A DNA stretch of 64,000 bases from contig NZ_LMIW01000010.1 in NCBI RefSeq assembly GCF_001429185.1, positions 372,001-436,000 on the forward strand. The letters are read 5' to 3'. The notes under the pieces are model-generated. The model was not told the origin of the DNA. It did no database searches and saw only the letters and a list, made by a program, of their open reading frames with translations. The translations under genes were made by a program, and so were the position numbers. Below are positions 53,934 to 62,241 of the stretch, piece by piece (within the stretch, counting starts at the first letter, position 1; each line of letters opens with the position of its first letter). Source of the stretch: Terrabacter sp. Root85. Its GTDB lineage: Bacteria; Actinomycetota; Actinomycetes; Actinomycetales; Dermatophilaceae.

Positions 53934-55014
53934 CCTGACCACCTTCGCCCGCGACACCGAGCGCCGCGTGGCCCAGCCTCCCTTCGAGACCCTGCTCTGG
54001 CGGCAGCGCCGGGTGCGTCGCCGTCGCGCGGCGTGGGTCTCGGCCGCGGCGGTCGCCGCCGTCCTCGCGCTCGCGTTCGCCGTGTCGGGCCTCGGTCGCC
54101 TCGGCGCCCAGAGTCTCCCGGCCGCCCCGACCCCACGGTTGACGTCGGTGAGCGTCCCCGACTGGACCGCCGACGAGGTCGTCGGGCACCCGGACGCCTT
54201 CGTCGCCGCCCAGCTCGAGTCCCGCACGGACCGGCGGATCGTGCTCACGGTCTGGAAGCGCTGCGTCGCCCCTCGCCCCGACCACGACTGCCTCGGCCGG
54301 GAGGCCATCGCCGTCGTCGACGGGACCGACGACCGGTTCCTCGTGCTCGGGGCCGTCACCGGGTCGAGTGAGCAGCCCTCGATGGGCGGTCCGGGGCTGT
54401 ACCGCGAGGTCGGCGACGGAGTCTGGTACTGGGCGCACCGAGGACCGGGCCCCTACCTGCTCTCGGCGACGATGCGCCAGCCCGTGGCGCTCACCGTCAT
54501 GGACCACCCCGTGGCCCCGCCCTTCGGGACGTCGACGGTCGAGTGCGCCGACGGGGCCGGTCTGTGCACGCTCGACGTCAACGCCAGGACGCTGGAGCGG
54601 CTGGCCGTGCCGAACGTGCCGGACGGCCACACGAGGTGGGCCACGCCGACCTCGAAGGGCTGCGGCATCTGGGGCCTGACCGGCGCCGGCGGGGACCTGC
54701 GCCTCGTCATCCAGCAGCGCGACGGCTCCTTCGCATCGGCCGACCTCCCCGGCGACGCGACGCCGACGTCGCTCGCCGAAGGTGGCGCCGAGTGCGAGGT
54801 CGCCTACTACCAGTCGACCGCGGACACACAGGACCAGCTCGTCGTCAGCCTCGACCAGGGGTCGACGTGGCAGGCACGTCGAGCGCCTCTGCCTCAGCTG
54901 AGCGGCAACATCGAGGAGAAGCCCCGCCTGCGGGTGCTCATCCCTCCGCGGTGGGCGGCCCTGCCCGAGGTCACGAGCCCCTCCGGACTCCCGGGTCCAC
55001 TGAAGCCCCTCTGA
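53926..55014 (+). CDS. Membrane-anchored partner of the second ECF sigma factor
   Basis: A 362-residue paralogue-like partner: MSDLT start, one membrane segment at about 35-55 and an extracellular domain with cysteine pairs (KRCVAPRPDHDC, VECADGAGLC) and a SLDQGSTW Asp-box-like motif. Overall similarity to the first partner is weak outside the N-terminus, so the sensing domain has diverged. It is probably an anti-sigma or sensor. Confidence 0.7.
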   Translation: MSDLTTFARDTERRVAQPPFETLLWRQRRVRRRRAAWVSAAAVAAVLALAFAVSGLGRLGAQSLPAAPTPRLTSVSVPDWTADEVVGHPDAFVAAQLESRTDRRIVLTVWKRCVAPRPDHDCLGREAIAVVDGTDDRFLVLGAVTGSSEQPSMGGPGLYREVGDGVWYWAHRGPGPYLLSATMRQPVALTVMDHPVAPPFGTSTVECADGAGLCTLDVNARTLERLAVPNVPDGHTRWATPTSKGCGIWGLTGAGGDLRLVIQQRDGSFASADLPGDATPTSLAEGGAECEVAYYQSTADTQDQLVVSLDQGSTWQARRAPLPQLSGNIEEKPRLRVLIPPRWAALPEVTSPSGLPGPLKPL

Positions 55015-55030
55015 GGCGCCGGCCGACGGG

Positions 55031-55086
55031 CGTCACTCGACCGGCGTCACTCGACCGGCGTCACTCGACCGGCGTCACTCGACCGG
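55031..55086. repeat. Four perfect 14-bp tandem repeats
   Basis: CGTCACTCGACCGG is repeated four times without change in the 81-bp gap between convergent genes. The 14-bp unit is not a codon multiple and is not coding. Confidence 0.9.
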
Positions 55087-55095
55087 TGTCCTCGG

Positions 55096-55941
55096 CTAGG
55101 CGTCGAACTCGACGTCGTCGAGGTCCCCGTCGACGTCCGCGAAGTAGCTGATGACGCGGATGTCGGGCTCGTCGAGCACCTGCAGGACGAGCTGGCGCAG
55201 CTGGATGACCTGCCCGGTGTCGAGACGGATCCGCTTGGTGCGGCCCCGGGTCGGGTCGCTGTCGTGCCGCTCCCACCACTCGACGGTGTCGGGGTTGGTC
55301 TTGAAGATCTCGTCGAGGATCCGCTTGAACGACGGGTCGTCCGGGTGTCGTGCGTACGCCTCACGGAAGAGCGCGAGCTGGTCGGCCGCCTCCTGCTCCC
55401 AGTCGACGAAGAGGCTCCGGGCCGCCGGGTCGCAGCAGTAGAACCACAGCAGGTTGCGCTCGCGCTTGCTCCGCTTGCTCTCCCAGTCGGTGAAGAGCTG
55501 GCAGGCGGTGTGGTTGGCGCCCAGCACGTCCCAGCGAGCGCCGACGACGTAGGCCGGGTTCGGGTCGATGGAGTCGAGCAGCTCCTCGAGCTCCTCGGTC
55601 AGCTCCTCCGGCGCCTGCGGCCGACGTGACGGCGTGCCCGTCGCGAGCGCGTGCAGGTGCGACCGGCCGTCGGCGTTGAGCTTGAGCGCGCGGGCGAGGC
55701 CCTCGATGACGCTCTTGCTCGGGCGCAGGTCGCGGCCGCGCTCGATGATGTCGTAGTACGCGACGGAGATGTTCGCGAGCTCGGCCACCTCGGTGCGGCT
55801 CAGACCCACCCGGCGCCGACCCTTGGCCCGCTTGATGCCGACCTCTTCCGGGGCGAGCTCGTGCCGGCGCGCGCGAAGGAACTCGCCCAGGGGGGAGGGG
55901 GTGCGCACGCTGAGCGGGACGTCCGTGGTCATGGCGCTCAT
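55096..55941 (-). CDS. MmyB-type helix-turn-helix transcriptional regulator
   Basis: A 281-residue regulator: XRE-type HTH (GLSRTEVAELANISVAYYDIIERG, about residues 46-69) and a C-terminal PAS-like MmyB ligand domain (NPAYVVGARWDVLGAN region) that binds fatty acids in related proteins. Actinobacterial members often regulate adjacent dehydrogenases, which are absent here. Confidence 0.88.
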   Translation of the reverse strand: MSAMTTDVPLSVRTPSPLGEFLRARRHELAPEEVGIKRAKGRRRVGLSRTEVAELANISVAYYDIIERGRDLRPSKSVIEGLARALKLNADGRSHLHALATGTPSRRPQAPEELTEELEELLDSIDPNPAYVVGARWDVLGANHTACQLFTDWESKRSKRERNLLWFYCCDPAARSLFVDWEQEAADQLALFREAYARHPDDPSFKRILDEIFKTNPDTVEWWERHDSDPTRGRTKRIRLDTGQVIQLRQLVLQVLDEPDIRVISYFADVDGDLDDVEFDA

Positions 55942-55974
55942 CCTGCCAGTGGTGAGCCGCTCCGGGGCGTCGGG

Positions 55975-58611
55975 TCAGACGTCGTCCAGCGCAACGAGCA
56001 GGTCCTCGACCGAGGACCCCCGGCCGGTCCGGATCTCGCGCGCCCAGTCCTCGGCGGAGATGAGTCCCTCCACGGCAGCCCAGGCCTCGGCCTGCTCCTC
56101 CTCCTGGTAGGGGTTCGGCAACGACAGGCGGTCCCTCAGGGCCTCCTCGGCACCGATGAGGTGCGCGGCACGCACCGGGTCCCGCAGGCCGATGAGGATG
56201 TTCATGTACGTGTCGGCGAACGCCATCGTGAGGTTCGGGCTGCGCAGCCCCACGATCCGGTCGACGAGCGACCGGGCGAGCCGGGCGGCCTCCTCCGGGC
56301 GCCCGCTCGCCGCCAGCAGGTGGGCGAGGTTCTGGCCCTGGACCGCGGCCTCGTGCACGTCACCGGCCGCGGTGACGATCTCGATGGCCTCGTTCGTCAG
56401 CTCCTCGGCCCGTGCGTAGTGACCGAGCTCCTCCTCCACCCCGGCGAGGTTGCCCAGTGCGCGGGTGAGCCTGAGCGGGTTGCCGATCCGCCGGTGCAGC
56501 ACCAGGGAGTCCTCGAACGTCCGACGTGCGGTGTCGACGTGACCCTGGTGCAGCCGGGCCGTCCCGACGATCCCCATCGCGAAGGCCTCCCGCTCCTCGT
56601 CCGCGACTGCTCGGGCCATCGTCAGGCTCCGCGCCGCGACGTCAGCGGCGCGGCCGGGCTCCCCACGGGCGATGAGGAGGTTGGCGTAGGCCCCGAGGCA
56701 CTCGGCGACATCTCCGGACGCCGTGCCCCCGGCGCGCTCCAGGGCGAACTCGAGCCAGCGGCATCCCTCGAGGACGTATCCGCCCGTGTACCAGAGCCAT
56801 CCGAGCGAGGTCGCCAGCTGGAGGGCGGTTGCCGTCGCCGTGACGTCGACGCCCTCGGTCGCCCCGCCGTGGCGAAGACCCCAGGTCAGGGCCTCCCGGA
56901 AGTTGTCGAGCTCGGCCTCCGCCTGGGCCAGAGCCAGCAGGTGGTCGGAGTCACGGGTCACCTTGAGCCGCTCGGCGACGTCGAGGTGGTGGGCGGCGTG
57001 CGCCGAACGCGCCTCGTCGAGCTGGCCCGTGCCGCGCAGCTCCGCCAACGCGAAGGACCGGATCGTCTCGAGCAGGGTGATGCGCGGCTCCCCGTCGGGC
57101 GCCTCGGACACGATCACGAGACTGGCGTCGACGAGGTCGGCGACGAGGTCCAGGGGATCTGCCGAGCGGTCGCCCGTCGCGGCGGGCAGCGCGACCGCCG
57201 CCACCGACTCGAGGGCGGCCCCACCGGCGAACACCCCGAGCCGCCGGAAGAACGCCTGGTCGTTCTCGGGGAGCAGGTCGTAGGACCAGGCGATGGTCTC
57301 GCGCAGTGTCCGGTGCCTCAACGGCCCCTGCCTGCTCGTCGAGGGGAGGTCGAGCGTCGTGTCGATCCGACGCAGGAGCGCCTGCGGTCCGAGCAGTCGG
57401 GTCCGCGCGGCGGACAGCTCGATGGCCAAGGGCAGCCCGTCGAGGCCCCGGCAGATGGCGACCACCGCGTCGACGTTCTCCGGCGTCAGCCGGAAGTCCG
57501 GGCGCACGCTGTGGGCCTGCTGCAGGAACAGCTGCACCGCCGGGGACTCCTCGGCGGCTGCCACGGTCGATCGGCTCGGCAGACCCAGGGGCGGCACCGG
57601 GTAGAGGTGCTCCCCCGGCACCGCCAGCGACCGGCGCGAGGTCGCCACGACCGCCGAGCGGGGCGCCGCCTCCAGCAGCTCCGAGACGACGTCGTCGGCC
57701 TGGACGAGCTGCTCGAGACTGTCCAGGACGAAGAGCGCAGCCCGGCTCGCGACCTGCCCGAACACGCGCGGCGGCTGACGGGTGCTCCGCGGCACCTCGA
57801 GAACGTCACCGAGCGTCGTCCACGCCACCTCCGGTGTGGTCGCCGACGCGAGGGGCACGAAGAAGACCCCGTCGGGGAAGGCCGTCACGAGCTTCTTCGC
57901 CACCTCGATCGCGAGGCGCGTCTTGCCCGAGCCTCCCGGCCCGCTCAGCGTGACCAGTCGGATCTCGGGCGACCGCACCAGGTCGACCAGCTCCGCGACC
58001 GCGTGCTCACGTCCGACCAGATGGGTCGCCGGAACCGGGAGGCGGGAGGCCGCGCCCAGCGTCCGGAGCGCAGGGAAGTCGACCTGCAGGCCGTCGACGG
58101 TGAGCTGGAAGAGCCGCTCCGGCTCCGGGATGTCCTTGAGGCGGTGGAGGCCGAGATCCCTCAGCCCGACACCGTCGGGCAGGGCGTCTCGAGCGAGCTC
58201 CGCGGCCACGGACGACAGGACCGCCTGCCCGCCGTGGGCGGACGAGGCGATGCGGGCCGCGCGGTGCACGTCCATCCCCACGTAGTCGTCGTCGTGGACC
58301 TGTGGCGACCCGGTGTGGATGCCCATGCGGACGCGGACCCTCTCGTCGCCGGGCCACCCGTGGCTCTCGAGCCCGCGCTGGGCCTGGGTAGCCGCCCTCA
58401 CGGCGCCCTCGGCCGTCGGGAACACCACGAAGAAGCTGTCCCCCTCGGTGCCCATCTCGGTGCCCCCGTGCGCCGACCACGCGGAGCGCAGCACGTCACG
58501 GTGCCCGTCCAGCGCGTCGGTGTACCTGCGCCCCAGCCGGCCCAGCATCAGGGTCGAGCCCTCGATGTCGGAGAACAGCATCGTCACCGTCCCGGACGGC
58601 AGCTCGCGCAC
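55975..58611 (-). CDS. Class III nucleotidyl cyclase-domain / AAA-type ATPase / TPR regulator
   Basis: An 878-residue protein. Residues 5-170 form a class III cyclase domain with metal aspartates D15 (LFSDIEGST) and D58 (TEGDSFFVVF); the usual transition-state asparagine position reads H116 (DVHRAARIAS), seen in this subfamily. The ATPase has Walker A at 224-231 (GPGGSGKT) and sensor RRS motifs. The C-terminal 350 residues are helical TPR-like repeats. It may make cAMP or simply sense a nucleotide. GGAGG precedes the GTG. Confidence 0.87.
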   Translation of the reverse strand: MRELPSGTVTMLFSDIEGSTLMLGRLGRRYTDALDGHRDVLRSAWSAHGGTEMGTEGDSFFVVFPTAEGAVRAATQAQRGLESHGWPGDERVRVRMGIHTGSPQVHDDDYVGMDVHRAARIASSAHGGQAVLSSVAAELARDALPDGVGLRDLGLHRLKDIPEPERLFQLTVDGLQVDFPALRTLGAASRLPVPATHLVGREHAVAELVDLVRSPEIRLVTLSGPGGSGKTRLAIEVAKKLVTAFPDGVFFVPLASATTPEVAWTTLGDVLEVPRSTRQPPRVFGQVASRAALFVLDSLEQLVQADDVVSELLEAAPRSAVVATSRRSLAVPGEHLYPVPPLGLPSRSTVAAAEESPAVQLFLQQAHSVRPDFRLTPENVDAVVAICRGLDGLPLAIELSAARTRLLGPQALLRRIDTTLDLPSTSRQGPLRHRTLRETIAWSYDLLPENDQAFFRRLGVFAGGAALESVAAVALPAATGDRSADPLDLVADLVDASLVIVSEAPDGEPRITLLETIRSFALAELRGTGQLDEARSAHAAHHLDVAERLKVTRDSDHLLALAQAEAELDNFREALTWGLRHGGATEGVDVTATATALQLATSLGWLWYTGGYVLEGCRWLEFALERAGGTASGDVAECLGAYANLLIARGEPGRAADVAARSLTMARAVADEEREAFAMGIVGTARLHQGHVDTARRTFEDSLVLHRRIGNPLRLTRALGNLAGVEEELGHYARAEELTNEAIEIVTAAGDVHEAAVQGQNLAHLLAASGRPEEAARLARSLVDRIVGLRSPNLTMAFADTYMNILIGLRDPVRAAHLIGAEEALRDRLSLPNPYQEEEQAEAWAAVEGLISAEDWAREIRTGRGSSVEDLLVALDDV

Positions 58612-58920
58612 GGCGCCTCCCTCCCACTCTGCCGTTCCGAGCGTGGGCGCTGCGATCGCGGCGCGTCAAGGACTTCACGGAAGAGGGCCGCTGCCGACAC
58701 TGCTCGCGTATGCCGCCCGTCCCCGGTCACCGGTCACCTGAGCCCGCGTCCCTGCCGATGCAACCGGACGGCACACCCGGGGTTCGTGTGGGTGGGGACG
58801 TGGAACGCAGGGGGACGCGCCGGCCGGGCGAACAGGCAGCGTGCCGGCGGAGGCATCCACGGTTCCGTGGTGGATCGCCGGCACCGGGTGCCGGCGATCC
58901 ACCACGCTCCTCGGCATCGC
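58612..58920 (+). promoter_or_regulatory. Non-coding region with ECF-type promoter-like element C and a strong hairpin
   Basis: This 309-bp gap holds no gene I can support. GCAACC (58760-58765), 13 bases, then GGGGTTCGTG matches elements A and B in order and spacing, but no protein-coding gene follows on that strand. A transcript from about 58795 would end at the hairpin 58866-58906, about 110 bases. The upstream part carries the leader of the cyclase gene. Confidence 0.4.
58866..58906. terminator. 19-bp perfect hairpin
   Basis: CGTGGTGGATCGCCGGCAC (58866-58884) is perfectly complementary to 58888-58906 with a CGG loop. It lies just beyond the stop of the small secreted-protein gene. Confidence 0.75.
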
Positions 58921-59151
58921 TCAGAGCGCTGCGTGACCGACGTTGGTCAACAGGACGATCTCGTTGTGGATGCTGGGCTTGTCCGACGTCCCCGCCTGTG
59001 CGTAGGCCTCGGTCAGCTCGTCGATCGCCACCTGCACCATGTCGGGAGCGTTCCGCGATGGCGGATCCGGAACCGGCGAGGCGGCAGCGGCAGCGGGCAG
59101 TGCCAGCAGGCCGGAGGCGATGACTGCGAAGACAGCTCTGCGAGCGTTCAT
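58921..59151 (-). CDS. Small secreted protein
   Basis: A 76-residue protein with a signal peptide at about 1-25 (MNARRAVFAVIASGLLALP...AAAAS) and a mature part of about 50 residues, helical in appearance (DMVQVAIDELTEAYAQAG), without cysteines. An AGGAG ribosome-binding site lies before the ATG. No family is recognised. It could be a secreted signal or a wall protein. The 276-bp region upstream (59152-59427) contains a CGCTTG-N5-CAAGCG inverted repeat at 59175-59191 and no gene. Confidence 0.65.
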   Translation of the reverse strand: MNARRAVFAVIASGLLALPAAAAASPVPDPPSRNAPDMVQVAIDELTEAYAQAGTSDKPSIHNEIVLLTNVGHAAL

Positions 59152-59427
59152 GACATTCTCCTGAGATACGAGTTCGCTTGCAGATCAAGCGATGTGGGGA
59201 CAAGTGCGAACACATCCAGAGTCGCCTCCAAGACCCCTGACCCACATTCGGAGAATCACTCGAACCGGGCGCCGCGGCCTTGGGGTTTCCCCTCATCGGG
59301 CATCGCAAAGGCCTCGAAGGGCGCCATCGCCGTGGGTGCGCGCGTGACCGCGGAAGGCGGAGTGCACCCTCGACGGGCCTCCGCCCAAGCCGGTCGACCC
59401 CTTCCTGCTGACGGCCTGATCTCGACG

Positions 59428-60075
59428 TCAGGCGCTGCGCAGGAAGGTCAGAACGGCCAGGACGCGGCGGTTGCTCTCCGGCGACTCGTCGAGCCCCAGC
59501 TTGGTGAAGATCTGGCGGACATGCGCCTCGACCGTGCGGTCGGTGATGAACAGCCGTCTGCTGATGCCTTGGTTGGTCAAGCCCTCAGCGACGAGAGCAA
59601 GCACCTCGCGCTCCCGCACGCTGAGCTCGTGGAGGGGGTCGGCATCGCGGTGCTTGTGCAGCAGGCGCGCGACGATCGTCGGGTCGATCACCGTCTCCGC
59701 CTCCGCCACCCGTCGCAGGCTGTCGACGAGGACGTCGCCCGAGTAGACCCTCTCCTTGAGGACGTAACCGATCCCTTCGGGCTGGTCCTGGATGAGACGC
59801 ATCGCATATGCCGACTCGACGAAGTGGGACAGCACGAGGACGCCGATGTCCGGGAACTCGGACCGGATGGCGGCGGCCGCGACCAGGCCCTCGTCGGTGT
59901 GCGTCGGAGGCATGCGGATGTCGACGACGCAGACGTCCGGACGGTGGGCTCGCACCAGGTGAAGGAGCGCCGAGGCGTCGGCCGCCTGGCCGACGACCTC
60001 GACCCCGCCGGAACGCAGCAGTGCGACGACGCCTTCGCGCGTCAAGAGTGTGTCGTCTGCAACAACGGCTCGCAT
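59428..60075 (-). CDS. NarL/LuxR-family response regulator
   Basis: A 215-residue response regulator. The receiver has acidic D7-D8, phospho-acceptor D52 (CVVDIRMPP) and the conserved lysine in GYVLKERV. The LuxR-type HTH is ELSVREREVLALVAEGLTNQGISRRLFITDRTVEAH, in pieces, near 148-185. GGAGG before the ATG at 60075 fixes the start. It follows the histidine-kinase gene by 162 bases on the same strand. Confidence 0.92.
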   Translation of the reverse strand: MRAVVADDTLLTREGVVALLRSGGVEVVGQAADASALLHLVRAHRPDVCVVDIRMPPTHTDEGLVAAAAIRSEFPDIGVLVLSHFVESAYAMRLIQDQPEGIGYVLKERVYSGDVLVDSLRRVAEAETVIDPTIVARLLHKHRDADPLHELSVREREVLALVAEGLTNQGISRRLFITDRTVEAHVRQIFTKLGLDESPESNRRVLAVLTFLRSA

Positions 60076-60237
60076 GCAACCTCCGCTCGGAGGCCAGTCC
60101 GACACCGACCTCAGCAGTCGCCCTGGCCACCCAGCCAGTGTGGCAGCGCCATCGCCCGAGGACTCGCGGTTGACTCGGAACGTGCGCCCCGGCCTGGGGA
60201 CCACCCTGGGAGCGGCAGGCGAGGCGACGTCGCCGGC

Positions 60238-62109
60238 TCAGGTCCGCACGCCATCGGCGGGTTCCGTCTCGGGCGACGCGTCCAACGCCAGCGGCAGCGC
60301 CAGGTCGATGCGGACACCTCCGTCCACCTGCGTCGACACGAGGCGCCCGCCGATCGCGGCCACCCGGTCCTCGAGAAATGCGAGGTCCCAGCTGGCGTCC
60401 GCGACGTCCGCGACGTCCGCGCGGACGCGGAGCCATCCCCCGTCGCTTGTCGCGCGTACCGTCGTGGGGCCCCGTGCCGCGGCGGTCGCGACGACGACGT
60501 ATGCCGTTGCCTCGACCGCCGCCGGAAGCCGACCCTCCGGGGCGGCCATGACCTGCAGGGGCCGTGTTTCGCTCAGCGCCTCCCACGCGCCGGCGAGCCC
60601 CTCGGTCACCAGGACGTTCGGGAACAACCCCGCGGCCAGCTCCCGGAGGTCGCGCACCGCCTGCTGGACCTCTGCCTCCGCCGCGTCCACCGTCCTGACC
60701 AGGTCGTGCTGGTCTTCGCCGACGCTCGATCGCAGGAGGCGCAGACCCAGCAGGAGACCGATGAGACGTTGTTGTGCGCCGTCGTGGAGGTCGCGTTCCA
60801 GTCGGCGCCGCTCGCGGTCGCCCGCCTCGATGATCCGGACCCGCGACTCGGCGAGGGCCCGCACCTGGGCGAGACCCAGAGCGCGTAGCCGCTCGTTCTC
60901 GAGCCCCAAACGAGCCGCGGTCACGACCTCCCGGAGCGCGTCCGGGTTGTCGAACAGCCCCGGACGGTGCACCAGGACAGCGATCTCGTCGCCGTCGTTC
61001 GCGAGCCGGCTGGTGGCTCGTCCGGGGGCCCTCACGTCCACCGTCTCGAGGTCGACGTCGCGGTAGGTGCCGTCGACGGGGTAGCCCACGAGGAGCGACG
61101 GGTCGTGCAGCCACGTGGCCAGCGCCTCACGCATACCTCCTGCGGCGGTCTCCCGGTGCAGGTCGACGACGAGGCCCGTCACACCCCGGCGCAGGGATCG
61201 TGATCGCAGCAGGCTGAACTCCACCGCGGAGGCCAGTGCGGCCAGACCCACGAGCTGCGCCCACCAGAGACCGTGGTCCGTCGCCGAACCTTCCACGAAG
61301 CCGCGATCCAGGCTCAGGCCGAGGTGCGCCGCGACCGCCCCGAGGTACACGACGCCGATCGTCCCCACCGCGCCGCGCGCCCGTCGCGACGCAGGACTCA
61401 TGCGCACGAGGCCGACGGCGAGGACGACCATCGTGACGATGGTCCACGCGAGGCAGGCACCGATCGCGAGCCGCGAGGATGTTGCGGCCACGTCCGGGTC
61501 GTCGTGCAGCAGAAGCAGATTCGTCGGGCAGTCCGAGCAGCCTTGGGCCTGTAGGTCGAAGAACAGCGTGGGCACGAGTCCCAGTGCACCGACGAACAGG
61601 AGTGCTCCCGTCGCGAGCAGGTAGCGCTCCGCTCGCGCGTCCACCCGTCCGGACGGAAAGGCGAGGATCGCCCAGGTCACGGCGACCGGAACGGCGACCG
61701 CGAGAACCAGACCCACCGTGAACACCGCCACGGAGAGAACGCCGGCCGCCGTGGCCCCCGGGATGTCCCACTCGGTCACCAGCACCAGGCTCGCGACGAG
61801 GACGAGACGCCGGCCGAACGCGTTCTCAGGTCTGGACAGCCGATGGACGATGCCGACGGCCGTGAGCCATGCCACGGTGCAGTAGAGGACGAGCCCGGAC
61901 CGGACCGACTCGCCACTGTCCGAGAAGCCCGGCGACGCGGCCACGATGCGTGTCGTGAGCCATGCGAGCCCCCCGACCATGCCCAGGGTCGCGACGGACC
62001 GGTAGATCGGGGCGGGATCGACGGACCCCGCCCAGCGTGGCGCGTGTCCGCCTGCGACGCCCCCGGCGGCCGGGAGGTAGGTCTGTCGGGCGCTCTGCCG
62101 AGCCCTCAT
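60238..62109 (-). CDS. Membrane histidine kinase (HisKA_3) with degenerate ATP-binding domain
   Basis: A 623-residue protein with about eight to ten membrane segments in residues 30-330, a GAF-less linker, and the dimerisation domain ERRRLERDLHDGAQQR with phospho-acceptor His442. The ATP-binding domain is shrunken: where EALTNxxKHA is expected it reads VVVATAAARG, and no DxGxG or second glycine loop is visible before FLEDRVAAIGGRL. It may be inactive as a kinase or use a partner. The ATG at 62109 has no strong ribosome-binding site. Confidence 0.85.
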   Translation of the reverse strand: MRARQSARQTYLPAAGGVAGGHAPRWAGSVDPAPIYRSVATLGMVGGLAWLTTRIVAASPGFSDSGESVRSGLVLYCTVAWLTAVGIVHRLSRPENAFGRRLVLVASLVLVTEWDIPGATAAGVLSVAVFTVGLVLAVAVPVAVTWAILAFPSGRVDARAERYLLATGALLFVGALGLVPTLFFDLQAQGCSDCPTNLLLLHDDPDVAATSSRLAIGACLAWTIVTMVVLAVGLVRMSPASRRARGAVGTIGVVYLGAVAAHLGLSLDRGFVEGSATDHGLWWAQLVGLAALASAVEFSLLRSRSLRRGVTGLVVDLHRETAAGGMREALATWLHDPSLLVGYPVDGTYRDVDLETVDVRAPGRATSRLANDGDEIAVLVHRPGLFDNPDALREVVTAARLGLENERLRALGLAQVRALAESRVRIIEAGDRERRRLERDLHDGAQQRLIGLLLGLRLLRSSVGEDQHDLVRTVDAAEAEVQQAVRDLRELAAGLFPNVLVTEGLAGAWEALSETRPLQVMAAPEGRLPAAVEATAYVVVATAAARGPTTVRATSDGGWLRVRADVADVADASWDLAFLEDRVAAIGGRLVSTQVDGGVRIDLALPLALDASPETEPADGVRT

Positions 62110-62241
62110 GCCACCCAGCGTCCACCCGAGATGCACCTCGCGACTCAGGGTTGGCACTGATTCGCTCGACCGATTGGCCGGACGACACTGGCGTGGGAGC
62201 GAGACAATGGACCGTTGAGGCACCGAAGGGACGTGCCGACC

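Noticed and set aside
60073-60100. TGCAACC near the response-regulator start as a fourth ECF promoter element
   Set aside because: It is the complement of that gene's GGAGGTTGC ribosome-binding site and lacks the GGGG core.
55651-60888. 1745-residue plus-strand frame
   Set aside because: A shadow of four minus-strand genes created by high GC; low-complexity Arg/Gly/Val composition and no domain.
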